NCBI RefSeq assembly: GCF_000147695.2
Contig: NC_015958.1
Coordinates: 474,501 to 538,500 of the forward strand
Length of the DNA stretch: 64,000 nucleotides
Reading direction: 5' to 3'
Source of the DNA: Thermoanaerobacter wiegelii Rt8.B1
GTDB lineage: Bacteria; Bacillota; Thermoanaerobacteria; Thermoanaerobacterales; Thermoanaerobacteraceae
Shown: positions 1-8,941 of the stretch, piece after piece
How positions within the stretch are numbered: position 1 is the stretch's first letter
How the letters are laid out: every line of letters starts with the position of its first letter
Notes under the pieces: generated by a model
The model's input: the letters and a program-made list of their open reading frames with translations, nothing else
What the model was told of the DNA's origin: nothing
Database searches by the model: none
Position numbers and translations under genes: made by a program

Positions 1-666
1 CACAGCATGAAGGACATGCCTTATGAAATACCTGAAAAGCTCAAGCTCATGGCAGTTTTAAAAAGAGAAGACCCAAAGGATGTGTTTGTTTCAAGAAATG
101 GAACGAAATTTATAGATTTAAAAAAAGGGGCTAAAATTGGGACCAGCAGTTTAAGAAGGCAAGTGCAGCTTAAAGCTTTAAGGCCAGATATACAGATTGT
201 TCCAATAAGAGGTAATGTGAGGACGAGGCTCAAAAAAATGGAAGAACTAAACCTTGACGGCATTGTTTTATCAGCGGCGGGTTTGCACAGGTTAGGATTG
301 GAGAGTATTATTACTGAATATTTCCCACCTGATGTAGTTGTACCAGCACCTTGTCAGGGAATTCTTGCAGTAGAAATTGCAGAAAGTTTTGATAATATAT
401 TTCAAGAGTTTTATCCCTATATTGTTGATAGAAGAACATTTTTTGAGGCTTCTGTTGAAAGGGAACTTCTAAAAGTCTTTGGAGTTAATTGCAGACAGCC
501 TTTTGGTGCCTATGCCCAATATGGGAGAGAGAATGATGGAGAAAAAATAGACATAAAAGTTGCTTATCAAAAAGAGGATAAGCTTTTAAAAAGTGAAATG
601 ACTGGCTTAATTGTAGAAACCGATAAAATGATAGAAAAGCTTATTAAAGAATTTGGAGGTATATGA
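1..666 (+). CDS. hemC: Hydroxymethylbilane synthase (porphobilinogen deaminase), 5' end cut by window
   Basis: Polymerises four porphobilinogens into hydroxymethylbilane in cytoplasmic tetrapyrrole synthesis. The reading frame is open from base 1 (His-Ser-Met-Lys-Asp, the conserved HSMKD segment), so roughly the first 80 residues lie before the window. Visible family motifs are GTSSLRRQ (about residue 47 of the fragment), the PIRGN..TRL substrate loop, and a Cys at about residue 164 in GVNCRQP, the expected attachment site of the dipyrromethane cofactor. The stop overlaps the next start (ATGATG), indicating translational coupling to cobA/hemD. Seen: motifs and frame; known: family role. Confidence 0.96.
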   Translation, partial: HSMKDMPYEIPEKLKLMAVLKREDPKDVFVSRNGTKFIDLKKGAKIGTSSLRRQVQLKALRPDIQIVPIRGNVRTRLKKMEELNLDGIVLSAAGLHRLGLESIITEYFPPDVVVPAPCQGILAVEIAESFDNIFQEFYPYIVDRRTFFEASVERELLKVFGVNCRQPFGAYAQYGRENDGEKIDIKVAYQKEDKLLKSEMTGLIVETDKMIEKLIKEFGGI

Positions 667-2159
667 TGTCAGGGATTGTATATTTGATCGGAGCAGGACC
701 TGGAGATATTGGGCTTTTAACCTTAAGAGCAGTGGAAGTTATAAAAAATGCAGATGTGCTGGTGTATGACAGGCTCATTAATGAAGATATCTTAAAAATG
801 GCAAAAAAGGATGCAGAGCTTATTGATGTTGGAAAGTTTCCGGATAATCACAAAGTACCTCAAAGTAGAATAAACGAAATAATTGCGAAAAAGGCCCTTT
901 CTGGCAAAAAAGTAGCGAGAATTAAAGGAGGGGACCCATTTGTATTCGGAAGAGGTGGCGAAGAGGCTGAATACCTTTCACAAAAAAGAATACCTTATGA
1001 GGTAGTGCCAGGCATAACATCTGCAGTGGCTGTCCTATCCTATGCAGGAATTCCTGTAACTCATAGAGATTTAAGCTCTTCATTTCACGTAATAACGGGT
1101 CATGAACGGGAAGGGAAAGATAAAATCCTCGATTGGGAGGTCATATCAAAACTCGAGGGGACACTTGTATTTCTCATGGGGATAAAAAATATAGAAAAAA
1201 TTGTGCAAAAACTTCTCAATTACGGCAAAGATCCTCATACACCAGCAGCAGTAGTAATGGAAGGCACTACTCCAAAGCAAAAAGTTGTAACTGGGAAACT
1301 CATTGATATTCCAAGTCTCGTCCGAAAAGAAGGAATAAAAAATCCTGCAGTTATCGCTGTAGGAGATGTTGTGGCATTAAGGGATAGATTAAAATGGTAC
1401 GAAAACAAAAAGCTTTTTGGAAAAAGGATTTTGCTTACAAGGACCTATGAACAGTCACAGCAGATGAAAAAAATTTTGAGTGAAGAGGGAGCAGATGTTG
1501 TTGTTTGTCCTACTATTAAAATCACGCCGTTTTCAGATAATATAGTAAAGTTTTTAGAAGAAATACATAAATTCGACTATGCTGTATTTACAAGTGTAAA
1601 TGGCGTTTGGAGTTTTATTGAAGCTTCCCGAGAAAAAAGGTTTGATTTAAGAAATTTAAGTATTAAAGTAGTAGCGATAGGAAGTAAGACTGCGGAAGCT
1701 TTAGAAAATATTTTTATATATCCAGATATAATTCCTGAGGAGTACACCTCATACTCTTTAGCAAATGCACTTAAAAAACATGTTGAAGGAAAAAACATAG
1801 CGCTTTTGACTTCTCAGATAGGCGGGGATATATTAATGGAAAGTCTAGAAAATTGTGCTAACGTACAAAAAATTGTCGCATATAAAAATGAACCAAATTA
1901 TGAAATAAAGGGAAATCTTATAAGTGAACTCCGCAAAGGAATAGATATTGCTGTATTTACAAGTTCCTCTACTTTTAATTATATGCATCAATTAATAGGA
2001 GACGAAATAAATCTTCTAAAAAACTCTAAAATAGCTGCAATAGGACCTGTAACAAAGAAAGCTATAGAGGATAAAGGATTTGATGTAGACACAATGCCAA
2101 GTGAATACACAACGGGAAAACTTATTGAAGAAATATTAAAAAACTATCAAAACCAATAG
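663..2159 (+). CDS. cobA-hemD: Fused uroporphyrinogen-III C-methyltransferase / uroporphyrinogen-III synthase
   Basis: Bifunctional 498-residue protein. The N-terminal half (about 1-245) is an SAM-dependent uroporphyrinogen methyltransferase with the glycine-rich LIGAGPGD motif near residue 8 and [13 protein letters not shown] near residue 88. The C-terminal half (about 250-498) is a HemD-type synthase that closes and inverts ring D of hydroxymethylbilane. The fusion is common in clostridia and channels carbon from hemC to precorrin-2. The start overlaps hemC by 4 bp; hemB follows 14 bp downstream behind an AGAGGAG ribosome site. An alternative ATG lies 3 bases further in; the first gives the better overlap. 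Confidence 0.95.
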   Translation: MMSGIVYLIGAGPGDIGLLTLRAVEVIKNADVLVYDRLINEDILKMAKKDAELIDVGKFPDNHKVPQSRINEIIAKKALSGKKVARIKGGDPFVFGRGGEEAEYLSQKRIPYEVVPGITSAVAVLSYAGIPVTHRDLSSSFHVITGHEREGKDKILDWEVISKLEGTLVFLMGIKNIEKIVQKLLNYGKDPHTPAAVVMEGTTPKQKVVTGKLIDIPSLVRKEGIKNPAVIAVGDVVALRDRLKWYENKKLFGKRILLTRTYEQSQQMKKILSEEGADVVVCPTIKITPFSDNIVKFLEEIHKFDYAVFTSVNGVWSFIEASREKRFDLRNLSIKVVAIGSKTAEALENIFIYPDIIPEEYTSYSLANALKKHVEGKNIALLTSQIGGDILMESLENCANVQKIVAYKNEPNYEIKGNLISELRKGIDIAVFTSSSTFNYMHQLIGDEINLLKNSKIAAIGPVTKKAIEDKGFDVDTMPSEYTTGKLIEEILKNYQNQ

Positions 2160-2173
2160 AAAGAGGAGATAAA

Positions 2174-3148
2174 ATGGATTTGGTAAAAAGGCCAAGAAGG
2201 CTTAGAGCGAACAGCATTTTAAGGGATATGATAAGAGAAACTTCTTTAGATGTAGGTGACCTTATATATCCTCTTTTTGTTGTGCCAGGAGATAATATAA
2301 AAGAAGAGATAGATTCAATGCCGGGTGTTTATCATTTTTCTATAGATTTGCTTATAGAAGAAGTTAGAGAAGTGCGTAACCTTGGAATTCCTGCTATTTT
2401 ACTTTTTGGTGTGCCTTCATATAAAGATGAATTGGGGTCAGAGGCTTATAGTGAGGAAGGCATCGTTCAAAAAGCGGTGAGAGAAATAAAAGAAAAAGTG
2501 CCAGAAATTGTGGTAATAACAGATGTGTGTATGTGTGGGTATACAATTCATGGACACTGTGGCATTGTTGAAAATGGCCAAGTTCTAAATGACAAAACAG
2601 TGTACTACATTGCTAAAATAGCCTTGTCCCATATTGAGGCAGGGGCGGATATTGTAGCGCCTTCTGACATGATGGATGGAAGAGTAGCTGCCATAAGAAA
2701 GCTTTTAGATAGTAAAGGATTTGTAAACACACCTATTATGGCTTACAGTGCTAAATACGCTTCCTCTTTTTATGGACCTTTTAGAGAAGCAGCAAATTCT
2801 TTCCCACAATTTGGCGACAGAAAGTCTTATCAAATGGACTATGGAAACTCCAATGAAGCCTTAAGAGAAATAGCTCTTGACATTGAAGAAGGAGCAGATA
2901 TTGTCATGGTAAAACCTGCACTTTCTTATCTTGATATTATAAGGCGGGTAAAGGATAATTTCAATATTCCTATTGCTGCTTACAATGTAAGTGGAGAATA
3001 TTCAATGGTAAAGGCGGCAGCTAAGATGGGTTGGATTGATGAAAAATCGGTAGTCTTAGAAATACTTACTTCGATTAAAAGAGCAGGAGCAGACATGGTT
3101 ATAACCTACTTTGCAAAGGATGTTGCGAAATGGCTTACTACCCTGTAA
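2174..3148 (+). CDS. hemB: Delta-aminolevulinic acid dehydratase (porphobilinogen synthase)
   Basis: Condenses two 5-aminolevulinates to porphobilinogen. It is 324 residues, normal for the family. A cysteine cluster (C119, C121, C129 in [14 protein letters not shown]) is the zinc site of the zinc-dependent class. Two Schiff-base lysines are visible: K194 in [13 protein letters not shown] and K247 in [10 protein letters not shown]. An AAGAGGAG ribosome site precedes the ATG. The 3' end overlaps the next gene by 19 bp in a different frame, typical of tight operon coupling. Confidence 0.97.
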   Translation: MDLVKRPRRLRANSILRDMIRETSLDVGDLIYPLFVVPGDNIKEEIDSMPGVYHFSIDLLIEEVREVRNLGIPAILLFGVPSYKDELGSEAYSEEGIVQKAVREIKEKVPEIVVITDVCMCGYTIHGHCGIVENGQVLNDKTVYYIAKIALSHIEAGADIVAPSDMMDGRVAAIRKLLDSKGFVNTPIMAYSAKYASSFYGPFREAANSFPQFGDRKSYQMDYGNSNEALREIALDIEEGADIVMVKPALSYLDIIRRVKDNFNIPIAAYNVSGEYSMVKAAAKMGWIDEKSVVLEILTSIKRAGADMVITYFAKDVAKWLTTL

Positions 3149-3702
3149 TGCTTAATATAAAAAACAAAAAATGCCTTGTTGTAGGAGGTGGAAAAGTTGC
3201 TCTTAGAAAAATTTTATCTCTTGTTGAAGGAGAAGCTTTAGTTACTGCCATTTCTCCTTCTTTTGATCAAGGAATAATTGAGCTTGCAGCAAAAGGAAAG
3301 GTGGAACTTATAAGACGTGAGTATCAACAAGGGGATGTAAAGGGATTTTTTGTTGTGATTGCTGCTACAAATGATGAGAAGGTAAATAAACTTGTGGCGT
3401 CAGATGGAGAAAAATACAATGTGCTTGTAAATGTGGTTGATGATAAAGACCTTTCTTCTTTTATTGTACCTGCCATTGTAAAAAGGGGAGACTTAATTAT
3501 TTCTATATCTACAAGTGGCAAAAGTCCACTTCTTTCGAGAATGATAAAGGAAAAGTTGGAGTCAATCTTCAATGATGACTATGAAAAACTATTACAAAAG
3601 CTATATCAGAAGAGGATAGAATTAAAGGAAAAAGATTTTGCTGAAGAAGAAAAAATGGCTGTTTACAGAAAAATTATTGAAAAAAGCGGGCTGTTAAAAT
3701 AA
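3130..3702 (+). CDS. Precorrin-2 dehydrogenase / sirohydrochlorin ferrochelatase-like protein
   Basis: Resembles the SirC/Met8/CysG N-terminal family, which oxidises precorrin-2 with NAD and in some members inserts iron to make siroheme. It is 190 residues and opens with a Rossmann motif ([11 protein letters not shown], about residues 16-26), followed by the family's dimerisation segment with [17 protein letters not shown] near residue 125. It starts inside hemB (19-bp overlap). No separate chelatase is seen, so it may be bifunctional or siroheme may be finished elsewhere; sequence alone does not settle this. Its product also feeds cobalamin synthesis, matching the B12 riboswitch remnant downstream. 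Confidence 0.9.
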   Translation: MAYYPVMLNIKNKKCLVVGGGKVALRKILSLVEGEALVTAISPSFDQGIIELAAKGKVELIRREYQQGDVKGFFVVIAATNDEKVNKLVASDGEKYNVLVNVVDDKDLSSFIVPAIVKRGDLIISISTSGKSPLLSRMIKEKLESIFNDDYEKLLQKLYQKRIELKEKDFAEEEKMAVYRKIIEKSGLLK

Positions 3703-4095
3703 TTCTACGTTAAGCCTTGAGAAATGTTTTTTATCAAAAGTAAATACTTTTTTGTTTCCTGAATTTATTGCATGGGCAGCTATATACGCATCAATAAAAT
3801 CAACATTATTTTCTCTATAACTGTTTAGAGATAGAATTAATGTGTCCCGTTCTTCTGCTTCCACAGCTTCAGAACATATAAAGGTAATAAGCGTATCAGA
3901 TATTTGATCCTTTGATATTTTGTAGAAAGACTCAAGTGTCCATACTACTTCTGCAATAGTGAGAGGAGATACGAGAAGTTTTAATTCTCCGCTGTCCGCT
4001 TTTTTCATAATTTCATACGCTTTTGCATAAAATTCTTCATTGTCCTTTAAAAGGTATCTCAAAATGACATTGGCATCAATCCATATTTTCTCCAT
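3694..4095 (-). CDS. vapC: VapC-type PIN-domain toxin
   Basis: A 133-residue PIN-domain protein, family known as Mg-dependent RNases that act as toxins. The first acidic residue is in WIDANVILRYLL (D7); later acids are in AEVVWTLE (E near 50) and in the C-terminal D..DAYIAAHA and TFDKKHF segments, giving the expected acidic quartet. Its start lies 20 bp inside the upstream antitoxin gene, a typical toxin-antitoxin overlap. The pair runs against the flanking tetrapyrrole genes, suggesting later insertion. Its 3' end overlaps sirC-like by 9 bp. Confidence 0.9.
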   Translation of the reverse strand: MEKIWIDANVILRYLLKDNEEFYAKAYEIMKKADSGELKLLVSPLTIAEVVWTLESFYKISKDQISDTLITFICSEAVEAEERDTLILSLNSYRENNVDFIDAYIAAHAINSGNKKVFTFDKKHFSRLNVELF

Positions 4096-4360
4096 TGTAA
4101 TTTCTCCTTACTCTTTTATTTACCCAAATTTCTTTTGTATTTTCTGTTTCTTCATCAATGCTTTTGAATTTTACTTGAGATTTTAACGTTCCACCTAATT
4201 GTGAAAGCTTTTTCTTTTTTATTAATTTCAACACTATTTCTTTGTTGTCTTGTACTATAAAGATGACGTTATCTCCTATATCAGCACCAATAGCTTTTCT
4301 GATTTCTGCAGGCAATTGAATTTGCCCTTTGCCTGTAATTGTAGACGTAGCATGTATCAT
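4076..4360 (-). CDS. vapB: AbrB/SpoVT-type antitoxin VapB
   Basis: A swapped-hairpin AbrB DNA-binding domain fills the N terminus (STITGKGQIQLPAEIRKAIGA, about residues 5-25); the C terminus should wrap and inhibit the toxin. I chose the ATG at 4360 because GGAGGTG lies 7 bases upstream; an in-frame ATG 18 bases earlier has no ribosome site. By family precedent VapB represses its own promoter, which would lie in 4361-4440. It overlaps vapC. Confidence 0.88.
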   Translation of the reverse strand: MIHATSTITGKGQIQLPAEIRKAIGADIGDNVIFIVQDNKEIVLKLIKKKKLSQLGGTLKSQVKFKSIDEETENTKEIWVNKRVRRNYNGENMD

Positions 4361-4482
4361 TTTTTCACCTCCACACATCTTTTACTTAGATTATAATACA
4401 TGATTTATTATTTTTCAATTACTTATGATTTATTCATGAAATTTAAACAGAGAATGATAAAAATTTAGGAAGAGGTGGTTCT

Positions 4483-5784
4483 GTGAAAACTGATAAATCG
4501 CAAAAGCTTTTTGAAAAAGCTAAAAAACTTATGCCAGGTGGTGTTAATAGCCCTGTAAGAGCTTTTAAATCAGTAGGAGCTACTCCTGTTTTTATAAAAA
4601 AGGGACAAGGAAGTCATATTTGGGATGAAGATGGCAATGAATACATAGACTATGTTCTTTCATGGGGACCGCTAATACTTGGGCATTCACATCCACAAGT
4701 GGTAGAAGCTATTAAAAAACAGGCACAACTTGGGACCAGTTTTGGAGCCTGCACAGAGTTAGAAGTTAAGATGGCAGAAAAAGTAATTGAGGCTGTTCCA
4801 TCTGTAGAAGTTGTCAGAATGGTAAATTCAGGCACAGAAGCCACTATGAGTGCTATAAGATTGGCAAGGGGATATACGGGCAGAGACATCATTGTAAAAT
4901 TTGAAGGATGTTATCACGGACATTCTGACAGCTTACTTATAAAAGCAGGCTCAGGGGCACTTACTTTTGGAATGCCTGATTCAAAGGGCGTGACAAAAGA
5001 GGTAGCAAAGAACACAATTATAGCGAGATACAATGACATCAAAATGGTAGAAGATATTTTTAAAGTTTATGGTGAAAATATTGCTGGTGTCATTGTAGAA
5101 CCTGTTGCCGGAAACATGGGTACTGTTTTGCCTGATGAAGAGTTTTTAAAGGGATTGAGAGAGATTACTACAAAGTATAAATCACTTTTAATTTTTGATG
5201 AAGTGATGACAGGTTTTAGAGTGTCTTATTCAGGGGCACAAGGACTTTACAACATTATGCCTGATATTACTACGCTTGGTAAAATTATTGGTGGAGGTCT
5301 TCCTGTTGGTGCCTATGGAGGAAGAGAAGAGATTATGAGAATGGTTTCTCCTGATGGACCGGTGTATCAAGCAGGGACTTTGTCTGGCAATCCTCTAGCA
5401 ATGATAGCAGGCTTTGAGACTTTAAAAATATTATCTGAAACTTCCAATATTTATGAAGAGTTAGACAAGAAAGCAGAAAAATTGTGTAAAGGGCTAAAAG
5501 AAAGCATGGTTCAAAATGGAATTGATGTTACAATAAATAGAATAGGCAGCATGATGTGCATGTTTTTTAATAAACACGAAGTAAAAGACTATGAGTCTGC
5601 GCTAAAATCAAATACTACTTTGTACGCTAAATATTTTAGAGAGATGCTTAAAAGGGGAATATACATGCCGCCTTCGCAATTTGAAACCTTCTTTTTGTCA
5701 ACTGCTCACACAGATGAAGACATTGAAAAAACGATTGAAACAAGTTTTGAAGTGGCGAAAATTATAAGTCAGCAATTAGAATAA
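4483..5784 (+). CDS. hemL: Glutamate-1-semialdehyde 2,1-aminomutase
   Basis: PLP enzyme that converts glutamate-1-semialdehyde to 5-aminolevulinate, the entry to this cluster's pathway. Length 433 residues is standard. The PLP-binding lysine is K267 in [26 protein letters not shown] near 238 supplies the cofactor aspartate; [10 protein letters not shown] near 115 contacts phosphate. The start is GTG, with AGGAAGAGGTGG just upstream. It is separated from the siroheme genes by vapBC but has the same direction, so it was probably contiguous before that insertion. Confidence 0.96.
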   Translation: MKTDKSQKLFEKAKKLMPGGVNSPVRAFKSVGATPVFIKKGQGSHIWDEDGNEYIDYVLSWGPLILGHSHPQVVEAIKKQAQLGTSFGACTELEVKMAEKVIEAVPSVEVVRMVNSGTEATMSAIRLARGYTGRDIIVKFEGCYHGHSDSLLIKAGSGALTFGMPDSKGVTKEVAKNTIIARYNDIKMVEDIFKVYGENIAGVIVEPVAGNMGTVLPDEEFLKGLREITTKYKSLLIFDEVMTGFRVSYSGAQGLYNIMPDITTLGKIIGGGLPVGAYGGREEIMRMVSPDGPVYQAGTLSGNPLAMIAGFETLKILSETSNIYEELDKKAEKLCKGLKESMVQNGIDVTINRIGSMMCMFFNKHEVKDYESALKSNTTLYAKYFREMLKRGIYMPPSQFETFFLSTAHTDEDIEKTIETSFEVAKIISQQLE

Positions 5785-5844
5785 AGGCATCTTTACATTT
5801 ATTGACAACTATTTGCAAAATGGTATGCTTTATTTAGAACAAAA

Positions 5845-5950
5845 TTTAATAACAAGCGAATACAGGTGCCTAATTTTGCAATCAAATTGGGTTAAAAGGG
5901 AAGCAGGTGAAAAGCCTGCACGGTCCCGCCACTGTGATGGTGAGCTCTTT
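5845..5950 (+). promoter_or_regulatory. Cobalamin riboswitch, 5' portion only (truncated)
   Basis: The conserved B12 aptamer elements appear in order: ACAGGTGCC near 5862, TTAAAAGGGAA near 5892, then the GC stem GCAGG-TGAAAA-CCTGC and CACGGTCCCGCCACTGTGA around 5903-5938. The 3' half, with the closing B12-box strand (CAGGAGACC type) and the expression platform, is absent: coding sequence of the cbiN tail begins at about 5952. Established: complete versions control cobalt/B12 uptake genes. Inference: the deletion that removed cbiM also destroyed this switch. Confidence 0.88.
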
Positions 5951-5951
5951 A

Positions 5952-6095
5952 CATTATGCCTTTAAACCAATTTGGGAGCCACCAAGTGGAGAAATTGAAA
6001 GCCTTTTGTTTGCCGCCTTACAGGCTGCAATTGGTGCAGGCTTTTTGGGATATTATATAGGTGTTGCGAAGGGGAGAAAAAATGCTAATAGATAG
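5952..6095 (+). pseudogene. cbiN: cbiN 3' remnant (cobalt ECF transporter subunit)
   Basis: The translated segment KPIWEPPSGEIESLLFA followed by LQAAIGAGFLGYYIG is the characteristic C-terminal part of CbiN, including its last membrane helix. About the first half of cbiN and all of cbiM are missing. An open frame can be traced backward into the riboswitch with a GTG at 5907, but that is an accident of the deletion fusion and is unlikely to be a real start. The stop overlaps the cbiQ start, the normal operon arrangement. Confidence 0.85.
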
Positions 6096-6231
6096 TTATG
6101 CTTACACCAACAGGATGTACATCCTGTTGAATGTACATCCTGTTGAAAAATTTTTATTTGCTTTTTTGACTATGATTTTATGCTTTGAATTTGATGCCTA
6201 TACAAATGTTACAATAATTTCAAAATCCTGA
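6082..6231 (+). pseudogene. cbiQ: cbiQ 5' remnant (cobalt ECF transporter T component)
   Basis: It starts normally with MLIDSYAYTN and continues NVHPVEKFLFAFLTMILC, the family's N terminus, then stops after 49 residues where the frame runs into cbiO sequence. Most of the gene (over 200 residues in the family) is deleted. Three extra residues (around ILL) sit between YTNR and NVHP because of a duplicated 16-base unit here. The product would be a single-helix fragment. Confidence 0.85.
6108..6146 (+). repeat. 22-bp perfect palindrome overlapping a 16-bp tandem duplication
   Basis: Bases 6108-6129 (CAACAGGATGT / ACATCCTGTTG) form a perfect palindrome. The 16-base unit ATGTACATCCTGTTGA occurs at 6115-6130 and again at 6131-6146. 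Both lie in the cbiQ remnant. The duplication could be replication slippage on the palindrome during decay; an operator is possible but there is no gene start here to control. Confidence 0.75.
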
Positions 6232-6784
6232 CATACAGCTTTTCTTTGCTAGTGTATACCAAGAAATTTCTTTTGGCCCTATGAACCTGGGTTATCCAGA
6301 AAATATAGTAAAAGAGAAAGTGGAAAAAGCCATGAAGGAAACGAGAATTATTGATTTAAAAGACAAGCCCACCCATTTTTTAAGCTATGGGCAGAAAAAA
6401 AGCGTCTCAATAGCTGATATTATAGTTATGGAGCCTGAAGTTATTATATTGGATGAGCCAACGGTTTATTTAGACCCTAAGCATGTTCAAGAGATTATGG
6501 GCTTGTTTGACAAATTGGTTGAAGAGGGAAAGACACTCATTTTATCAACTCATGATGTGGACTTTGCTTATTCATGGGCTGACTATATATATGTCATAAA
6601 GAATGGAAAAGTTGTTGCAAAAGGCGAACCTGCGGTTGTTTTTACTAACGCAAAAGAACTCGATTGGAGTGATTTGAGAAGGTCTATGCTTTTGGAAATA
6701 TATGAAATTTTAAAAGAGAAAGGAGTTATTGACGAAAGTAATATACCAAAAAATATGGAAGAATTAAAGAAGTGTATAAAATAA
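6218..6784 (+). pseudogene. cbiO: cbiO 3' remnant (cobalt ECF transporter ATPase), Walker A lost
   Basis: Homology begins at the Q-loop (FQNPDIQLF, 6218-6244) and runs to a natural C terminus. It keeps the signature LSYGQKKS, Walker B VIILDEPTVYLD and the H-loop STHDVDFA. The N terminus with the Walker A P-loop is missing, so no functional ATPase is expected. The start of homology abuts the cbiQ remnant, marking a second deletion junction near 6218. A hairpin terminator follows immediately at 6785. Confidence 0.88.
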
Positions 6785-6810
6785 AAAGCTGCTGAGGTTT
6801 CAGCAGCTTT
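6785..6810 (+). terminator. cbiO terminator hairpin = left copy of 26-bp IS target duplication
   Basis: Stem AGCTGCTGA/TCAGCAGCT with loop GGTT, bordered by AAA and TTT. The identical 26 bases recur at 9041-9066, so this hairpin is also the left target-site duplication of the IS at 6811-9040. Confidence 0.88.
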
Positions 6811-6818
6811 CAGTTTGT

Positions 6819-7476
6819 GTGCGCCCGGCATGGGCGATAGCTAGGCGGTGAAAGTCCGCTGTGGGCTTGGTAGTGGGAACCACTAGCCGAGAGCAAGGGT
6901 GTCCATCGTGAGGTGGAATCTGAAGGAAGCTTAAGGCAAAATCTCGGTCTGATGAACAAGAACCAGATAAGAGGCTGAATTGGGATGGATGAGTTTGCAC
7001 ATCAAAACAAAGTCCAACACTACCCGAATCCCATACAGTAAATCTGGCAGATATATGAGATGAAAGCTATCGTTCTTACCCAGGGAGGTCTCAAGGATAA
7101 GTCATGGAAGTAAAATATGAAGTGACAACCCATACAGTGATGTATGGCTGAACCTTGAGAAGTCAGCAGAGGTCATAGTACTTATCTAGACATGAATAGA
7201 TAAGGAAGGACTGAACATTAGGAGGTTTCGGAAATCTTATGAACTCGAGAGATATGCGAAGACTGCAGACAACTCAACAAAGAGGCTATCCGTTGGATAG
7301 AGAAATGGAATTTCAAAAGACAACGGAAGTGCATAGTATATCATCGGCGTCAAGGGATGGAAGAAACGATGTACTAAGAATTGTACATAATTCCTAATGA
7401 ACCGCCGTATACCGAACGGTACGTACGGTGGTGTGAGAGGACGCTGAATAAAATAATTATTCAGCTCCTACTCGAT
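6819..7476 (+). mobile_element. ORF-deleted group II intron (class C-like), 658 bp
   Basis: Its ends match the full-length intron at 35757-37669: it begins GTGCGCCCGGCATGGGCG and ends CTACTCGAT, and the shared parts are about 96-97% identical by eye. Domain V (ACCGCCGTATACC-GAAC-GGTACGTACGGTGGT, about 7399-7433) and a domain VI hairpin with a potential branch A are intact. Only the domain IV reverse-transcriptase frame is lost, between about 7365 and 7392. It lies 8 bases after a terminator hairpin, as class C introns do, and inside the IS left inverted repeat (TTTGT / TGACAAAA). It could splice or move only with a maturase supplied in trans. Confidence 0.87.
7239..7397 (+). pseudogene. Remnant of group II intron maturase, 52 codons
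   Basis: The ATG at 7239 follows TTAGGAGGTTT and begins like the complete maturase at 36177 (N-S-R-D-M-R-R-L-Q versus D-S-K-D-M-Q-R-L-Q). It keeps about 45 N-terminal residues, then switches to unrelated codons and stops at 7395. All reverse-transcriptase motifs and the maturase domain X are missing. Confidence 0.8.
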
Positions 7477-8941
7477 TGACAAAACGAAATTTAAGCCCCT
7501 GTTTTCTTAGTCCCGAAAACAGGGGCTGTATATATCTGGATAAAATTTTCCTTAAAGTTCCAAATAATGGGTAAAAATTTAAAGTGCCAAAAGGGCTCTT
7601 ACCCCTCCTCCATAACCATGTTGCCATTTTCTTTAAATTCATGGCAACAAAAACAAGCATCGCTTGCATGGACAATTTTTCTTTTCCTCTTAATGTTGTC
7701 CATCGCAAACCATGCTTCTCCTTCAAATCTGCAAACACTCTCTCTATTGTCTCTTTCCTTCTCTCATATACTTCTTTACAATAAGGTGTATGTCTTAAGT
7801 GTTCTGCTTCTTCTACATATCCTTCCCATATGTGCCTGAATATCCTCTTTGTGTAGTCTTTACTTTGGGTACACTTTTCTCTTAAAGGACAATTCTTGCA
7901 TTTTTCTGGATTTGATTTGTACTCTCTATATCCTTCTCTATTGGTTGTGACATATGTTAGTATTTCATTTTGTGGGCATATGTAACAGTCATAATATTCA
8001 TCATACACAAACTCATGTTTCTTCATAAAACCGTCTTTTGTTTTTGGTCTTGTGTATGGCACTGCTGGTATTATTTCTCTATCAAATATTGTCTTTAATA
8101 TGTACGGATTTTTGTATCCTGCATCTACTGCTATTGCTTTCGGTTTTCCTATTCTCTTTTCAACTTCTTCTAATACTTCTTCAAACATTACGCTGTCGTG
8201 GACATTTGCAGCTTCAACTTTTACTCCTAATACAAATCCGTTTTTATCGCAGGCTGTGTGAAAAGAATATGCAAAACATTTTTCTTTTCCATTTTTATTT
8301 AACATTCCGCTATCTGGGTCTGTTTTGCTTACTTTCACTTCTTTCGTCTTTATTTTCTTGATTTTCTTTAATGGCTTTTTGCCATGAGCTTCTCTATCTT
8401 TGTTTATTTCTTCTTCTAGTTTTTCTTGATAAGTCCTGGCTTCTTGTTCTACTATTTCTTTGGTGTATTTCTTCTTGTTGGCACTTGCTTTTACATGGGT
8501 TGAATCTATGAATACTTCCTCCGCATTTACTAGCCCATGCCTTATTGCTTCTTCTAAAATCTTCGTAAATATTTTCTCAAATATGTCTGTCCCTTTGAAT
8601 CTTCTTATGTAGTTCTGGCTAAATGTTGAAAAATGAGGTATTTCTTCTGTTAGCCCATACCCTAAAAACCACCTATATGCCACATTTGTTTTTATCTCTG
8701 ATATTGTCCTCCTTATTGAGGGTATGCCAAAAAGATACTGAATAAACAGGATTTTTATTAATACTACTGGATCTATGCTTGGTCTGCCGTGATCTTCGGA
8801 ATATTTGTCTTTTACTAAATCGTATATGAAATTAAAGTCTATAACTCTTTCTATCTTTCTTAAAAGGTGATCTTTTGGTACTAATTGATCTATGCTTACA
8901 AATTCTATTTGATGTCTTGCATCCTGTTTCTTTGTTAACAT
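7457..8941 (-). CDS. IS1182-family transposase (DDE)
   Basis: A 494-residue transposase with the family's N-terminal helical region (HQIEFVSIDQLVPKDHLLR), the DUF772-like segment GRPSIDPVVLIKILFIQYL, and a C-terminal DDE domain. Candidate catalytic acids are in VFIDSTHVKA (D near 147), AIAVDAGYKN (D near 274) and ERVFADLKEKHGLRW (E near 422). A cysteine cluster (CPQNE, CKNCPLREKC) is typical. AGGAGAGG precedes the ATG. The last seven codons and the stop come from the inserted intron; without it the frame reads through the inverted repeat into flanking DNA. The catalytic region is intact, so activity is plausible. Confidence 0.9.
   Translation of the reverse strand: MLTKKQDARHQIEFVSIDQLVPKDHLLRKIERVIDFNFIYDLVKDKYSEDHGRPSIDPVVLIKILFIQYLFGIPSIRRTISEIKTNVAYRWFLGYGLTEEIPHFSTFSQNYIRRFKGTDIFEKIFTKILEEAIRHGLVNAEEVFIDSTHVKASANKKKYTKEIVEQEARTYQEKLEEEINKDREAHGKKPLKKIKKIKTKEVKVSKTDPDSGMLNKNGKEKCFAYSFHTACDKNGFVLGVKVEAANVHDSVMFEEVLEEVEKRIGKPKAIAVDAGYKNPYILKTIFDREIIPAVPYTRPKTKDGFMKKHEFVYDEYYDCYICPQNEILTYVTTNREGYREYKSNPEKCKNCPLREKCTQSKDYTKRIFRHIWEGYVEEAEHLRHTPYCKEVYERRKETIERVFADLKEKHGLRWTTLRGKEKLSMQAMLVFVAMNLKKMATWLWRRGKSPFGTLNFYPLFGTLRKILSRYIQPLFSGLRKQGLKFRFVNRVGAE

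Noticed and set aside
5907-6095. A 62-codon frame starting with GTG inside the B12 riboswitch
   Set aside because: The start lies in conserved aptamer sequence and the frame arises from the deletion joining it to the cbiN tail.
7567-8361. Plus-strand frames opposite the transposase
   Set aside because: Antisense shadows; the minus-strand frame has complete transposase motifs.
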